From contig NZ_JQBY01000006.1 in assembly GCF_001437405.1 (NCBI RefSeq), forward strand, positions 1 through 64,000: a DNA stretch of 64,000 nucleotides. The letters are read 5' to 3'. The first letter of the stretch is position 1; each line of letters opens with the position of its first letter. Of the stretch, positions 7,875-16,686 are shown in pieces. The position numbers were made by a program, and so were the translations under genes. Source of the stretch: Pediococcus ethanolidurans. Its GTDB lineage: Bacteria > Bacillota > Bacilli > Lactobacillales > Lactobacillaceae. The notes below the pieces were generated by a model. The model saw only the letters and a list, made by a program, of their open reading frames with translations, made no database searches and had not been told where the DNA came from.

Positions 7875-8927
7875 ATGTCAACAACACAAGTTAAAGCACT
7901 AGAAGCAACCGGATCAGATTTTAATACGTTTCATCATACCGTCATTGAACGCCGTGAGTTGCGGCCAGATGATGTTGCGATCGATATTAAGTATTGTGGT
8001 ATTTGTCACTCAGATATTTCAATTGTTGAAGGAATAGATACGGTATTTAAGCGTCCAATCGTACCTGGACATGAAATATCTGGGGTGGTTAGTGCCATTG
8101 GCCAAAATGTCAATAAGTTTAAAGTAGGCGATAGAGTTGGTGTCGGTTGCTTTATCGATTCATGTGGCAAGTGTAAATATTGTAAGGCCGGCGAGGAACA
8201 ATTTTGTAAAAAAGGTGTTATTTCAGTATTTGTCGGTAACGATTATGATGGTAATCCTACAGAGGGCGGCTATTCTCAATCAATTATTGTGAAAGATCGG
8301 TTTGTTTTATCAATTCCAGATAAATTGGATTTGGCCGAGGCTAGTCCTTTACTTTGTGCTGGTATCACCACCTATAATCCATTGAAGCGTTATGGCATAA
8401 AAAAAGGATCAAGAGTGGCTATTGTCGGTTTAGGCGGATTAGGGCACATTGCAACTCAATTTGCTAGCAAAATGGGTGCTGAAGTTACAGTAATTGGCCA
8501 TTCCGAATCAAAAGCTAATGAAGCTAAGCAATTTGGGGCTAAAGCATATGAAATTCTTAGGACACCGGAAGACTTTGATCGTCTGAATGGTCAATTTGAT
8601 TTTCTTCTTAGTACTGTCGCTGTGAAGTTAGATTGGAATCAGTACTTTAAACTATTAGATGTCAAAGGGATTGCTTGCAGCGTTGGTTTGCCAATGGAAA
8701 ATCAAGAATTTAGTTTACAATCGATGTTCAATCGTCAAAATACGTTAACTGTTTCCAATGTTGGGGGAATCGCATTAACTCAAGAAATGCTAAATTTTGC
8801 AGCAGAAAACAACGTTCATCCCAAAATTGAAATGATTAGCATTGATGATGTTCCTAGTGCATATGAACGAATCTTAAATAGTGATGTTCACTACCGATTT
8901 GTGATTGATATGAGCACGCTGAAATAA
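7875..8927 (+). CDS. Zinc-dependent alcohol dehydrogenase (cinnamyl/NAD(P)-dependent type)
   Basis: A 350-residue medium-chain alcohol dehydrogenase. Catalytic zinc ligands are C41 (CGICHSD), H66 and E67 (GHE), with a later cysteine in PLLCAGIT. The structural zinc cluster is C97, C100, C103 and C111. The nucleotide loop is GLGGLGH. This is the pattern of the YahK/cinnamyl alcohol dehydrogenase group, which uses NADP(H) with aldehydes. ATG 7875 has AAAGGAG ideally placed; the frame is open further upstream to 7839 but without an RBS there. It is the last clear gene of the LysR-linked operon. Confidence 0.93.
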   Translation: MSTTQVKALEATGSDFNTFHHTVIERRELRPDDVAIDIKYCGICHSDISIVEGIDTVFKRPIVPGHEISGVVSAIGQNVNKFKVGDRVGVGCFIDSCGKCKYCKAGEEQFCKKGVISVFVGNDYDGNPTEGGYSQSIIVKDRFVLSIPDKLDLAEASPLLCAGITTYNPLKRYGIKKGSRVAIVGLGGLGHIATQFASKMGAEVTVIGHSESKANEAKQFGAKAYEILRTPEDFDRLNGQFDFLLSTVAVKLDWNQYFKLLDVKGIACSVGLPMENQEFSLQSMFNRQNTLTVSNVGGIALTQEMLNFAAENNVHPKIEMISIDDVPSAYERILNSDVHYRFVIDMSTLK

Positions 8928-8948
8928 TAATTAAGGGTTAGGTTAGAT

Positions 8949-9494
8949 TTGAAAAAAATATGGATAATTTTGGAGAGCTTTCTAGTGTTAATTGCATTAA
9001 TTATTTTGGGAGCCAAACAATTTACTGACGCTAATAAAAACACAAGTGCTAAACATTCCTCTTCCTCTGCACAATTCACGGAAAAATCATCTAAAAATAA
9101 TAAAGCCGATCTACATCAACAGGGGAAAGCTATTAATATTACAATTGCTGGTCAGAAATTAAGTGCACATCTCTATAAAAATGTAACTGCAAAAGATTTG
9201 ATTCAACGATTACCGATTACACTCTCTTTTTCAAACTTTGGTTCAGGATTTGATGAAAAAATTGGAGATCTTCCATCAAAATTAACAACACAAGGTATGC
9301 CCACGGGCGAAGATCCCAAAGTAGGAGACATTGGATACTGGTCTCCTGAACCAAGGATTGTTTTCTACTGGGGTGATGTAGGTTATTATTCAGGAATTCA
9401 TCGTATTGGCCATTTTGATGATGTTCCCAAAGCTACTCAGTTGATTAAACAACAGAAAAACACGTTTAAGGCAACAATTGAATTAGCAAATTGA
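8949..9494 (+). CDS. Membrane-anchored or secreted cyclophilin-like fold protein
   Basis: 181 residues. Residues 1-22 form a hydrophobic signal or anchor segment after two lysines. A Ser/Lys/Asn-rich linker runs to about 58. The C-terminal ~120 residues resemble the bacterial cyclophilin-like domain: INITIAGQKLSAHLYKN, then DLIQRLPITLSFSNFG, then VGDIGYWSPEPRIVFYWGD. No classical cyclophilin catalytic residues can be claimed; the role is unknown. The start is TTG 8949 with a weak GGTTAGG RBS. It lies 21 bp after the alcohol dehydrogenase stop and may be co-transcribed. The repeated hairpin at 9600 follows it. Confidence 0.7.
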   Translation: MKKIWIILESFLVLIALIILGAKQFTDANKNTSAKHSSSSAQFTEKSSKNNKADLHQQGKAINITIAGQKLSAHLYKNVTAKDLIQRLPITLSFSNFGSGFDEKIGDLPSKLTTQGMPTGEDPKVGDIGYWSPEPRIVFYWGDVGYYSGIHRIGHFDDVPKATQLIKQQKNTFKATIELAN

Positions 9495-9599
9495 CTGTAT
9501 TGCTTTATCGTAATGAGATATCGGAAAAATTATGATGTAGCAACTTTAAACCAAAATACAGTTATTCTTATCAGTATTTTGACTTAGTTCACGTAAACA

Positions 9600-9627
9600 C
9601 GACATTCAAATTGAGTGTCGCGTTTTT
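9600..9627 (+). terminator. Rho-independent terminator, copy 3 of the repeated hairpin
   Basis: 9-bp stem (cgacattca / tgagtgtcg, one wobble), loop AAT, then CGTTTTTTT. It ends the LysR-linked operon. The bases around it (taaacacgacattcaaatt) match copies 1 and 2. The stretch 9628-10003 shows no gene I can support; it should hold the original rbgA promoter, which I could not place. Confidence 0.75.
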
Positions 9628-10003
9628 TTGTCAATAAAACTTACTCAAGTTAAAACTATTTTCACTTCAGACAAATGTCCCCGTGATAGCTAAATTAGTG
9701 ACAATTAGCCCGACTAAAGCAAAGTAATCTTAAAAATGGTAAAATGAAATTTGCTGATTAGGCTCCATTATCACTTCTTGTATCTTAAAAGCGTATATAA
9801 ATTAGAAAAAGTAAAAAATTTAGCATAGATTCTGTTTTTACTAAATTACTAACTTGACAAGTCAGCCACTAAAATAAAAAAAGCTTTCTACTAGTAGTGA
9901 AAGAAACAAGCAGAACGTAATTAAATTGAGAAGTTTGAAAACTTAATTTACTGGGAAATAAATGCTCTGTTAAACATAAAGATGAAAGCTCAATCCCTCA
10001 ACT

Positions 10004-10042
10004 CGAAAGGAGTTACACAAAAATGGCAACAATTCAATGGTA
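10004..10042 (+). repeat. Left att-like repeat: leftover start of rbgA (RBS, ATG, MATIQW)
   Basis: Strong RBS (GAAAGGAG at 10005-10012), ATG 10023 and codons for MATIQW, then a stop. RbgA proteins of lactobacilli typically begin MATIQW(Y/F)PGHMAKA. The segment matches 16687-16724 over about 38 bases with few differences (cgaaagg, gtta, ATGGCAA, ATTCAATGGTA). Sequence similarity stops right after the core, as expected of an attachment site. Confidence 0.65.
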
Positions 10043-10115
10043 GACTGGAAGCTCACTATAAAAAAAGACTAGATATTGTAAAAAAACAGCGGGATAATAT
10101 GAGATTTTAGTAGCC

Positions 10116-10139
10116 AAAAGCCTGATAAAACGGGCTTTT
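10116..10139. terminator. Bidirectional terminator
   Basis: 9-bp stem AAAAGCCTG / CGGGCTTTT (one wobble), 6-nt loop, flanked by T and A runs. It could end any transcript entering from the former rbgA promoter or coming from the right. In 10043-10472 I see no other supportable gene; an open minus-strand stretch at 10069-10260 and a broken membrane-like reading at 10270-10425 are not convincing. Confidence 0.6.
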
Positions 10140-10458
10140 TTGTTTGCTGTTGCTTTGATAGTTTAGGTATCTTTTTCTCCCAATCTTGAATAGAAATTTG
10201 GTCGATTGAGCGATAATAAGCAATGATTATCAAATTATGGTACCAAAATTGGTACCGCAAAAAGGCCGCCGGAACATATGGGCTTCTTTTTATGAATTTG
10301 AATATGTTAGCTCCAATAAATTTTTGGAAATTATTTCTTACTACTGGTGGATCGTTTTCGCTGTATTATTTCCACTAGATGAGTGGTCAACGTTGGTTTA
10401 TTCCAGCAATTGTAAACCCACTTAAATAAAATAACCATTACAAAATAGTAGCTAAAAA

Positions 10459-10472
10459 TGATTTAAAAACTT
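10459..10472 (+). repeat. 14-bp direct repeat, left flank of the IS30-type element
   Basis: TGATTTAAAAACTT directly before the left inverted repeat, identical to 11509-11522. It is probably a target-site duplication, longer than the 2-3 bp usually reported for IS30. Confidence 0.75.
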
Positions 10473-11508
10473 CCCGAATTGTCAAATCAAGTGCAACACT
10501 TGCTAGATTTCACTTATAAGTGGTCTAGATGTTGGTCATTCAAGCAATTGTTCAGTCATAAATTCATTAGCCGATTTGTAGCCAAAGATTTTATGTGGTC
10601 ATTGATTTAGAGCAGCAGTAGCCGCTTGATATATTCATCACTGAAGTCACCAATGGATCGACCTTTAGGGATAAATTCCCGCGAACCGTTATTGAAACTG
10701 AGTGACTTAACGACTGAGGCATCAAATTTATCCACAAACTGTTGAACGACTTCCTTACAAGTTACAGCCTGGTAATTCGATATTCTAATAACCGCTTAGT
10801 TGCGCGTCATTCGTTCGGTTAAGGTAAGTAGCGCTGGCTGATCACTAGTCCATTTACCTTTGACCAGATCACCTTCCCAATGGCCAAATTCAGAGCGATC
10901 ATTAGCGGCTGCCGGACGTTGTTCGATTATCGCCTAAGATCTTCTTATTATTCTTACGCGCAATGACCACTTGACGCTTAACTTGGCAACCGCTAATAAG
11001 CCCTGATCGATATAGCGGTAAACCGTCGCCGTTGCTGGACAATATTCAGCTGGATGATCGCGCTTGTAGGTATCAACAAAGCTATGGACGCGGAATTTTG
11101 TTTTAAGCGCAATTGCCAACTGTTTAAAGAATTCAGGGTTGTGTTCTAGCAGGCTTTTTCGGTGATAATTTAGGCGACGCTGTTCATACTGAATCCGGCT
11201 GGTGTCGGCGAAATAACATTTGGTAAAAACGCCATAGCTAGACATTTGCGTGACCGAACCACGCTTGATTTCTCGGCTGATCGTACTGGGACTACGGGAC
11301 AATCTCTTAGTGATTGTCCTATCGAATAATGGGCTTCATAGAGACTCTGGATGCAGCCACGCTCCTCACTTGATAGTTGTTTTGATGGTATCTTTAGATT
11401 GGGTCGTGGAGTCCGTCCTAACTTATTGGTTTCGTCGCTTATAAGTTTAAGGCTTCATGGCCTTTTTGGTCTAGTTATTTTGGTGTTGCACTTACACTGT
11501 AAGTCTGG
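10473..11508 (-). mobile_element. Degenerate IS30-type insertion sequence
   Basis: A 1036-bp element with imperfect terminal inverted repeats: cccgaatt followed by caagtgcaacac on the left, and ccagactt followed by taagtgcaacac read inward from the right. The size is typical of IS30. A perfect 14-bp direct repeat, tgatttaaaaactt, abuts both ends (10459-10472 and 11509-11522). The transposase is broken, so the copy is inactive by itself. A related terminus is at bases 1-30. Confidence 0.8.
10545..11400 (-). pseudogene. IS30 family transposase, broken
   Basis: Reading leftward, the helix-turn-helix part (YEAHYSIGQSLR) breaks by a one-base frameshift near 11305, then resumes as LSRSPSTISREIKRG, the typical IS30 signature. 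A longest open piece runs 11302-10934. It breaks again around 10940 and continues in other frames through the region expected to hold the DDE catalytic core, with recognisable pieces such as FGHWEGDL (10875-10900) and FIPKGRSIGDFSDEY (10640-10690). At least two frameshifts and several stops are present. Confidence 0.8.
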
Positions 11509-11522
11509 TGATTTAAAAACTT
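11509..11522 (+). repeat. 14-bp direct repeat, right flank of the IS30-type element
   Basis: TGATTTAAAAACTT directly after the right inverted repeat. See the left copy. Confidence 0.75.
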
Positions 11523-11638
11523 TAATTATTTAGCCATTGCTGGTCAAACTTTTTGTAATGACCTGTTTACCTTTTTAAAAGGAAATGATACACTATTTAT
11601 GTAAACAAGTGATTACTTTTAGTGAAGATGGTGTTACG

Positions 11639-11842
11639 TTGATAAAAAATAAAATAAAAGTATTTCGTGCTGAAAGGGACTGGACTCAGGCAGAATTAGC
11701 GTCTCGTCTACATATATCAAGGCAAGCAGTTATTTCTATTGAAAAATATAAATATATGCCTTCATTAGAATTGACGTTTAAAATAGCAAAGGTATTTAAC
11801 TGCACCATTGAGGAAGTATTTTACCAGGAGGTGACAAAATGA
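11639..11842 (+). CDS. Small XRE-family helix-turn-helix regulator
   Basis: 67 residues that are almost entirely a Cro/CI-type DNA-binding domain: KIKVFRAERDWTQAELASRL, then ISRQAVISIEKYKYMPSLELTFKIAKVF. The family (YozG-like) usually begins (M)xNKIKxxRxE, which favours TTG 11639. The open frame reaches ATG 11585, but that codon has its RBS only two bases away. Its stop overlaps the next start (ATGA), so it is translationally coupled to a small membrane protein, a pairing common in Firmicutes. It probably represses its own operon. Confidence 0.8.
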   Translation: MIKNKIKVFRAERDWTQAELASRLHISRQAVISIEKYKYMPSLELTFKIAKVFNCTIEEVFYQEVTK

Positions 11843-12162
11843 TTTACCAAATTATCATGCTAATAGCTATGGTTGCAGTAGTATCCATGCAAGTTTATTC
11901 GGATTGGCAGGTTGAAAAAATGGGTAAAGAGTACAGAAATGATGAACGTTGGAATAGCATTAAGCTGCGCGCAGGTAATGTCACAAAAACGTATTATCAG
12001 TATACTGTTATTATGATTGCGATCTTAATGACATTTTCGCTATTTTGGCCTACTAATATTCTAGTACGATTAGATAGAGTATTGTTAATTTTATTGCTTA
12101 TAATTGATCTTGGACACGTTGTCGAATATCTCGCTGTTAAACGATTAGACAAAGTTATGTAA
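11839..12162 (+). CDS. Small integral membrane protein coupled to the XRE regulator
   Basis: 107 residues with three hydrophobic segments (about 4-20, 52-70 and 76-97) separated by a charged loop (EKMGKEYRNDERWNSIKLRAGN). GGAGGTG lies inside the end of the regulator gene, and the start overlaps its stop by 4 bp. This resembles the DUF2178-like membrane partners that accompany YozG-type regulators. The function is unknown. Confidence 0.7.
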   Translation: MIYQIIMLIAMVAVVSMQVYSDWQVEKMGKEYRNDERWNSIKLRAGNVTKTYYQYTVIMIAILMTFSLFWPTNILVRLDRVLLILLLIIDLGHVVEYLAVKRLDKVM

Positions 12163-12557
12163 TAGGATTTTTAAACTGATTTGTAAATTTTTTTCTACTG
12201 CATAATGAACTAAGTATTGTAGCATCGGTGCAGTCATTATCACTAACGAAAAGTTATTCTGGCAAGCGCCGGATAACTTAGTACTTACAAATTGAACGTT
12301 TCTTTCAGTTAGTAATAAAAATAATTTATTTTTTATTAATTTTTAAAATTGATGATGCCTGCTTATAAATTGTTATTTAATATCAACTGAAAACATAAAG
12401 CTTTCCCTAAGTTGTATTTACCATACTTCAGTGGGTTCACTTCACATTACTTTTTTTGGTGTCGATTACAACTAAATTAATACATACAATTTTATAGATT
12501 TTCAACTTTTTAGTTTATGGTGTATAAATAACTTATTAGATTAAATATAAGGAATAA
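12163..12557. other. AT-rich intergenic region carrying the SIR2-HerA promoter
   Basis: There is no gene. A GC-bearing hairpin (agttattctggc / gccggataact) at about 12252-12283 has no T run. A plausible promoter for the defence operon is TTCAAC (12501-12506), 16 bp, TATAAA (12523-12528), about 30 bp before the GTG start. Confidence 0.4.
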
Positions 12558-13538
12558 GTGGGTGACATAACCTTGGGACAAGAGCAGAACGAAGAAACAA
12601 GCACTGTGCAGGAAATTAAAAAAATGTTACTCAATAAAAGAGTTAACTTTTTAATTGGTTCTGGTGCTTCGAAACCAGCAATTCCGTTGATGGGTGAGGT
12701 TGACGGAGACACTAATGATAAACGTAACCAAAAATTACTTGAACAAATTACTACGGTTAGTAAATATCTTGAAGGTAACGAGATTCCAGATCCTTCATCA
12801 CAGATAGACAATACTCTCAGTACTTACGTCAACTTTATTAAGATTTTAATTGATGATCTAAGAACTAGAAATTCACGAACCGTACCACGTGTTATTAACA
12901 TTTTTTCTACAAACTATGATTTGTTTATTGAAAAAGCAGTTGATGTTAATTTTCAGAAAAATGAATATTTTATTTTTAACGATGGTGCTAATGGTTATTT
13001 TAATCGAATTTTAAACAGCCATAATTATGATGAGTCAATTGCATATCAGGGCCAGTTTCAAAACCACATTGAAGATATTCCGACAATACACCTAATAAAA
13101 CCACATGGTTCGGTTAATTGGGAACGCGACGGAGAAAGTGTGTATATTCGAAATACTGTACAAACACCATGCTTTGTCGTGAAACCTAATGGTCATGAGG
13201 CAGAAAGTACATTTGATGGCAATCATTTTTTTGAAATGCTGCGAAATTTTCAGACAGAATTAAGTTTTTCACAATCAGTTTTATTAGTAATTGGATTTTC
13301 ATTTCAAGATGAACATATTGCTAGGATGGTCCAACGTGCAGTTCGGAATCCAGAATTGATTGCCTATGTATTTTGTTATGATGATGATGACCGAGAAAAA
13401 ATATGTGCACGATTGAATTGTACTAAATCGACACCTAACAACCTTAAAATTTTAAGCCCTTCAGATATCATTCTAGGGCAAAGAAAGTTTGTAATGGATG
13501 ATCTCGTAGGTATTTTAGGTGGTCAGAATGACAACTAA
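12558..13538 (+). CDS. SIR2-domain NADase of a SIR2-HerA antiphage system
   Basis: A 326-residue SIR2-like protein. The NAD-binding glycine motif is G34-S-G-A-S38, the sirtuin TN(Y)D motif is T118-N-Y-D121, and the catalytic-type histidine is H183 in KPHGSVNW. A later IGFSFQDEHI motif is typical of defence SIR2 proteins. In characterised SIR2-HerA (Nezha) systems this subunit assembles with a HerA hexamer and depletes NAD+ on infection. GTG 12558 has AAGG five bases upstream. The stop overlaps the herA start, so the products are coupled. All key residues are intact, so it should be active. Confidence 0.88.
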   Translation: MGDITLGQEQNEETSTVQEIKKMLLNKRVNFLIGSGASKPAIPLMGEVDGDTNDKRNQKLLEQITTVSKYLEGNEIPDPSSQIDNTLSTYVNFIKILIDDLRTRNSRTVPRVINIFSTNYDLFIEKAVDVNFQKNEYFIFNDGANGYFNRILNSHNYDESIAYQGQFQNHIEDIPTIHLIKPHGSVNWERDGESVYIRNTVQTPCFVVKPNGHEAESTFDGNHFFEMLRNFQTELSFSQSVLLVIGFSFQDEHIARMVQRAVRNPELIAYVFCYDDDDREKICARLNCTKSTPNNLKILSPSDIILGQRKFVMDDLVGILGGQNDN

Positions 13539-15414
13539 TAAAATAGATATGAAAACATTTGGAGTCATTGTTAAAGTAGATGGTAATGACGCCGAGGTTG
13601 GGATGTATGACATGTCCAATGACAGTGATTTTATTTGGAATGGTCAAATTCTTAGTGGACCCATGGTTGGCGCCTACATGACGATCAAACAAAACGACGT
13701 TAAAATTATTGCAACAGTAACCCGTGAACAAGTAATGGATCAACAAAATACTATTAAAAGCACAGAATTTGATAACCGTTATTCAAAAGATTCTATCAAT
13801 CGGATTATTTCTCTCAGAACAAAGGGTGTAATAGACCGCAATGGTTTTCATGTAACAAGTAAGTACGTACCTATGATTGGAAATGAAGTTCAGATTACAT
13901 CAATAGAAGATATTGATTTGATTTATGGTGTGGATAAGGATGAACATACGATCACCATTGGAATTACTTTAAATGAAGGACGCCCTGTAAAATTACCAAT
14001 CAATAAGTTCTTTGCATCTCACATTGGTATCTTTGGAAATACAGGTAGTGGGAAGTCTAATACACTTCATAAACTTTATCTGGAGTTATTTCGATCAAAC
14101 TATTGTGAAGGAATACTAAGTCATAGTCAATTTTTTGTTATTGACTTTAACAGTGAATATACAGGGCAAAATATTTTTGGTCAAAAGGTGCCCAAAAAAT
14201 ATTTTGAATTAAGCACGCGTGAAGCGAAAAGAAACCCAGATAATTCTCGTGATGTTGAGAATAAGATTCCGGTTAGTAGTTCATATTTATTTGATGCTGA
14301 TATCTTATCAATATTGTTTGATGCCAGACCCGCAACGCAGGTTCCTTTTTTAAGAAAATCAATTCAAAAATTTAATGAGGTGCGAAAAAAGAGTGCAGAT
14401 TATATGGCACGATTTTTTGTTGGTATTATTGCACGTATAGTCACGACGCCAACTTCATCAGATACAACCGGCTTGCAAGATTGGGTTAATACGTGCAAAA
14501 AAGTATGCCCAGACTCCGATTATTCTAGTCTAGAACAATTGGAGCTAAACACATCAACAGGTGCATTCTACATTGGACCGAAGTTTTTTAATGAAAGTGG
14601 AAAACTTTCAGAAGAAAATAGACATTTTTTGAAGCTTGATAAAATCACCGCTGATTTACAGGAATATTGGAATTCAATTTCAAAAAATCCAATGGAACAA
14701 CTAGAGTCCTTTTTAAAATTTCAACTTGTCTACGCGACGGCTTGGGATCATAAAAAAGAAACATACATTGGACCGCTGTTTGAAAGAATTGATGCAGAAC
14801 TTATGGGTTTGAAAAAAGTAATTTATCTTACAGACGCTGATCCAAAGGACTTTTTTTCTACCATGAATGTTGTTTCATTATTAAATACTAATCAAGCCGT
14901 TAAACGTGTAATTCCAATGCTATTATCAAAGATGATTTATGACCGACAAAAGAACATGGTTAGAAATGAAAAGATAGAACATACAACGCATTTGATCATT
15001 GATGAAGCTCATAATATCTTGAATGGAGCCGCTGTAGATGTCGGTGATAATTGGAGAGACTACAGGCTTTCTGTCTTCGAAGAGATTATTAAAGAAGGAA
15101 GAAAATTTGGATTCTATTTAACTTTAGCCTCCCAGCGACCATCTGATATTTCACCAACAATTTTGTTCCAAATTCATAACTATTTTATTCATCGTTTAGT
15201 AAATGAACGCGATCTCAATGCGATTTCTACTGCGATACCAAGTATTGATATCGCTAACTTCAAAAAAATTCCTCTTCTTGGTAAAGGTGAAACTATTATT
15301 TCGGGAATTGCGACTCAAGTTCCTGAATTAGCTCAAATAACATATGAACCAAAGAATAGGCCGAACAGTGATGATGTTATTCTAACTGATTTATGGAATA
15401 ATGGTGGTGATTAA
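13528..15414 (+). CDS. HerA-like DNA translocase ATPase, partner of SIR2
   Basis: A 628-residue HerA/FtsK-type ATPase. It has an N-terminal HAS-barrel-like region (1-110), Walker A G170-NTGSGKS, Walker B ending in D492-E493 (LIIDEAHN), and an arginine-bearing motif, SQRPSD, near 536. In SIR2-HerA complexes the hexameric ATPase scaffolds and activates the SIR2 ring and may act on DNA ends. ATG 13528 is preferred over GTG 13519 because AGGTGG ends six bases upstream of it. It overlaps the SIR2 stop by 11 bp. The length is normal for the family and it is uninterrupted. Confidence 0.9.
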   Translation: MTTNKIDMKTFGVIVKVDGNDAEVGMYDMSNDSDFIWNGQILSGPMVGAYMTIKQNDVKIIATVTREQVMDQQNTIKSTEFDNRYSKDSINRIISLRTKGVIDRNGFHVTSKYVPMIGNEVQITSIEDIDLIYGVDKDEHTITIGITLNEGRPVKLPINKFFASHIGIFGNTGSGKSNTLHKLYLELFRSNYCEGILSHSQFFVIDFNSEYTGQNIFGQKVPKKYFELSTREAKRNPDNSRDVENKIPVSSSYLFDADILSILFDARPATQVPFLRKSIQKFNEVRKKSADYMARFFVGIIARIVTTPTSSDTTGLQDWVNTCKKVCPDSDYSSLEQLELNTSTGAFYIGPKFFNESGKLSEENRHFLKLDKITADLQEYWNSISKNPMEQLESFLKFQLVYATAWDHKKETYIGPLFERIDAELMGLKKVIYLTDADPKDFFSTMNVVSLLNTNQAVKRVIPMLLSKMIYDRQKNMVRNEKIEHTTHLIIDEAHNILNGAAVDVGDNWRDYRLSVFEEIIKEGRKFGFYLTLASQRPSDISPTILFQIHNYFIHRLVNERDLNAISTAIPSIDIANFKKIPLLGKGETIISGIATQVPELAQITYEPKNRPNSDDVILTDLWNNGGD

Positions 15415-15659
15415 CCGTACTTATTTTTATTACGGAATGCTGTATCATAAGTAGGACGATTTTATCACTAGATAAAGCAATGAGCAGTTCTAAGGGCAAG
15501 ACAAATAAACTACAAGTTTTACCTATGGGGTTCTAGGATAAACTTTAATTAAAAAACCTTCGATGTGCTGCTTATCAGTTATTAACAGAAAATAAACTGA
15601 GCGAAAGGATTTTTTTATGTCTAAATATACAAAAAAACGATTAATGTTTGCTTATTGCG

Positions 15660-15706
15660 AACAGATCCGTTAGATGCCTGATTAGACTTATGTACGGATC
15701 TGTTTT
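15660..15706 (+). terminator. Terminator-like hairpin downstream of herA
   Basis: 11-bp stem AACAGATCCGT / ACGGATCTGTT with a 23-nt loop, followed by a short T run (TTTTTCG). The long loop makes it weaker than the others. Confidence 0.45.
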
Positions 15707-15893
15707 TCGACTCATAATTTATTTTTAATCATTACGAAGCTATCTCAGATAAAACCGATTTCTTTTGTTTATAATGCTTGTGGTCGATACGGACTCACGG
15801 GTAAGTATTGGTATTGAGAGATGGAAATCTTTGTTTCGTCAATGGTGTTTCTATGTTATCCGATAATTACAGCAAAATAATGATAATGATGAT

Positions 15894-15924
15894 AAAATAG
15901 AGCTTGCTAATTCAGCTCTATTTT
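15894..15924. terminator. Bidirectional terminator-like hairpin
   Basis: 10-bp perfect stem AAAATAGAGC / GCTCTATTTT with an 11-nt loop. The A and T runs are part of the stem. Confidence 0.55.
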
Positions 15925-15939
15925 ATATATTTGGTCAAA

Positions 15940-16567
15940 TTGCTGGTGGAAAAATAGAAACTTAAGGATCGCTTGGAAAGTAAGTTTCTTGATTCGCGTG
16001 AGGTCAAAGTCTTGTTCACCGAATTAGCACAACGACGCAATCCGGCGTACTATGATCTGACACCATTTATGATTGCAACAGGTTGACGGGGACTACGAAA
16101 ATACCGTCAAAACGGTTGTTGGCGAACGGGTGGCGCAGTTTACCTGATTTTGCGATTGCTGCATTGAAGCGTTCAATACACCACAATGCTGTATTTGATG
16201 GGCGGATGAAGGAATTGCCGAGTGATGCTTTTCATGAATTTTAAGTGATTTTTCGGACCGAGTATGGTTCACCGATCACATCTCATAGTTTTCGCGAAGT
16301 ACTTGGTAGAATTAAAGCAGACTTGGAAAAGAATTATGAAAAACGCTATGGCTTAAAATGGACGTAGAATCCAGTACCACATAGTTTTCGTCACATTCAC
16401 ATCTCCGTCTTGCGTGATGATTCCTCCGTAACGTTAGAGCGAGTCGGTCACGTTGAAGAACGGACGACTGATGGCTATACGCACCGCCTTTCACGTTCAC
16501 AAGAAAAGTCGGTTGAAGTAATTGATACGTTCACTAGGAAGGTTGGTATTAGTCTTCAACCGGTGTA
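15940..16567 (+). pseudogene. Tyrosine integrase, broken
   Basis: Pieces of a phage-type tyrosine recombinase in several frames: ESKFLDSREVKVLFTELAQRR, then LTPFMIATG and a stop where the catalytic-arginine region (usually GCRxGE) should be. Later come FRTEYGSPITSHSFREVLGR and PHSFRHIHISVL (box II H-x-x-R), then ERVGHVEERTTDGYTHR containing the expected GH and tyrosine. It ends at 16567 shortly before rbgA. Stops at 16083, 16242 and 16366 and several frameshifts disable it. It was presumably the enzyme that placed the element into rbgA. Confidence 0.85.
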
Positions 16568-16686
16568 AACAAAGTTCAGCTATTACTGCTAAAATGTTAA
16601 TAATATGGTACCAGCAACGGGACACATGGCACAAAAGTGGTACCATTAAGAAAATTTATCAGAGCAAGAGCTTGAAAGCCTTGCTA

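Larger units (their letters stand above)
15415..15939. other. Non-coding region with two terminator-like hairpins
   Basis: There is no convincing gene. A tiny open frame with a good RBS (ATG 15617, 18 codons) runs into a long hairpin. Two hairpins are present, one at about 15660-15706 and one at 15894-15924. They probably close the SIR2-HerA transcript and insulate it from the integrase remnant. Confidence 0.45.

Noticed and set aside
10069-10260. Minus-strand open frame of 63 codons
   Set aside because: It contains a terminator stem, has no RBS and no recognisable domain.
10235-10300. T-box-like GGTACCGC sequence followed by a GC stem
   Set aside because: It lacks specifier and antiterminator context and there is no amino-acid gene downstream. 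Similar GGTACC pairs at the other end of the island suggest integrase-related sites instead.
11639-12162. Toxin-antitoxin pair (XRE regulator plus small membrane protein)
   Set aside because: The order and protein type fit YozG-like regulator and membrane-protein pairs better. Nothing in the membrane protein resembles a known toxin.
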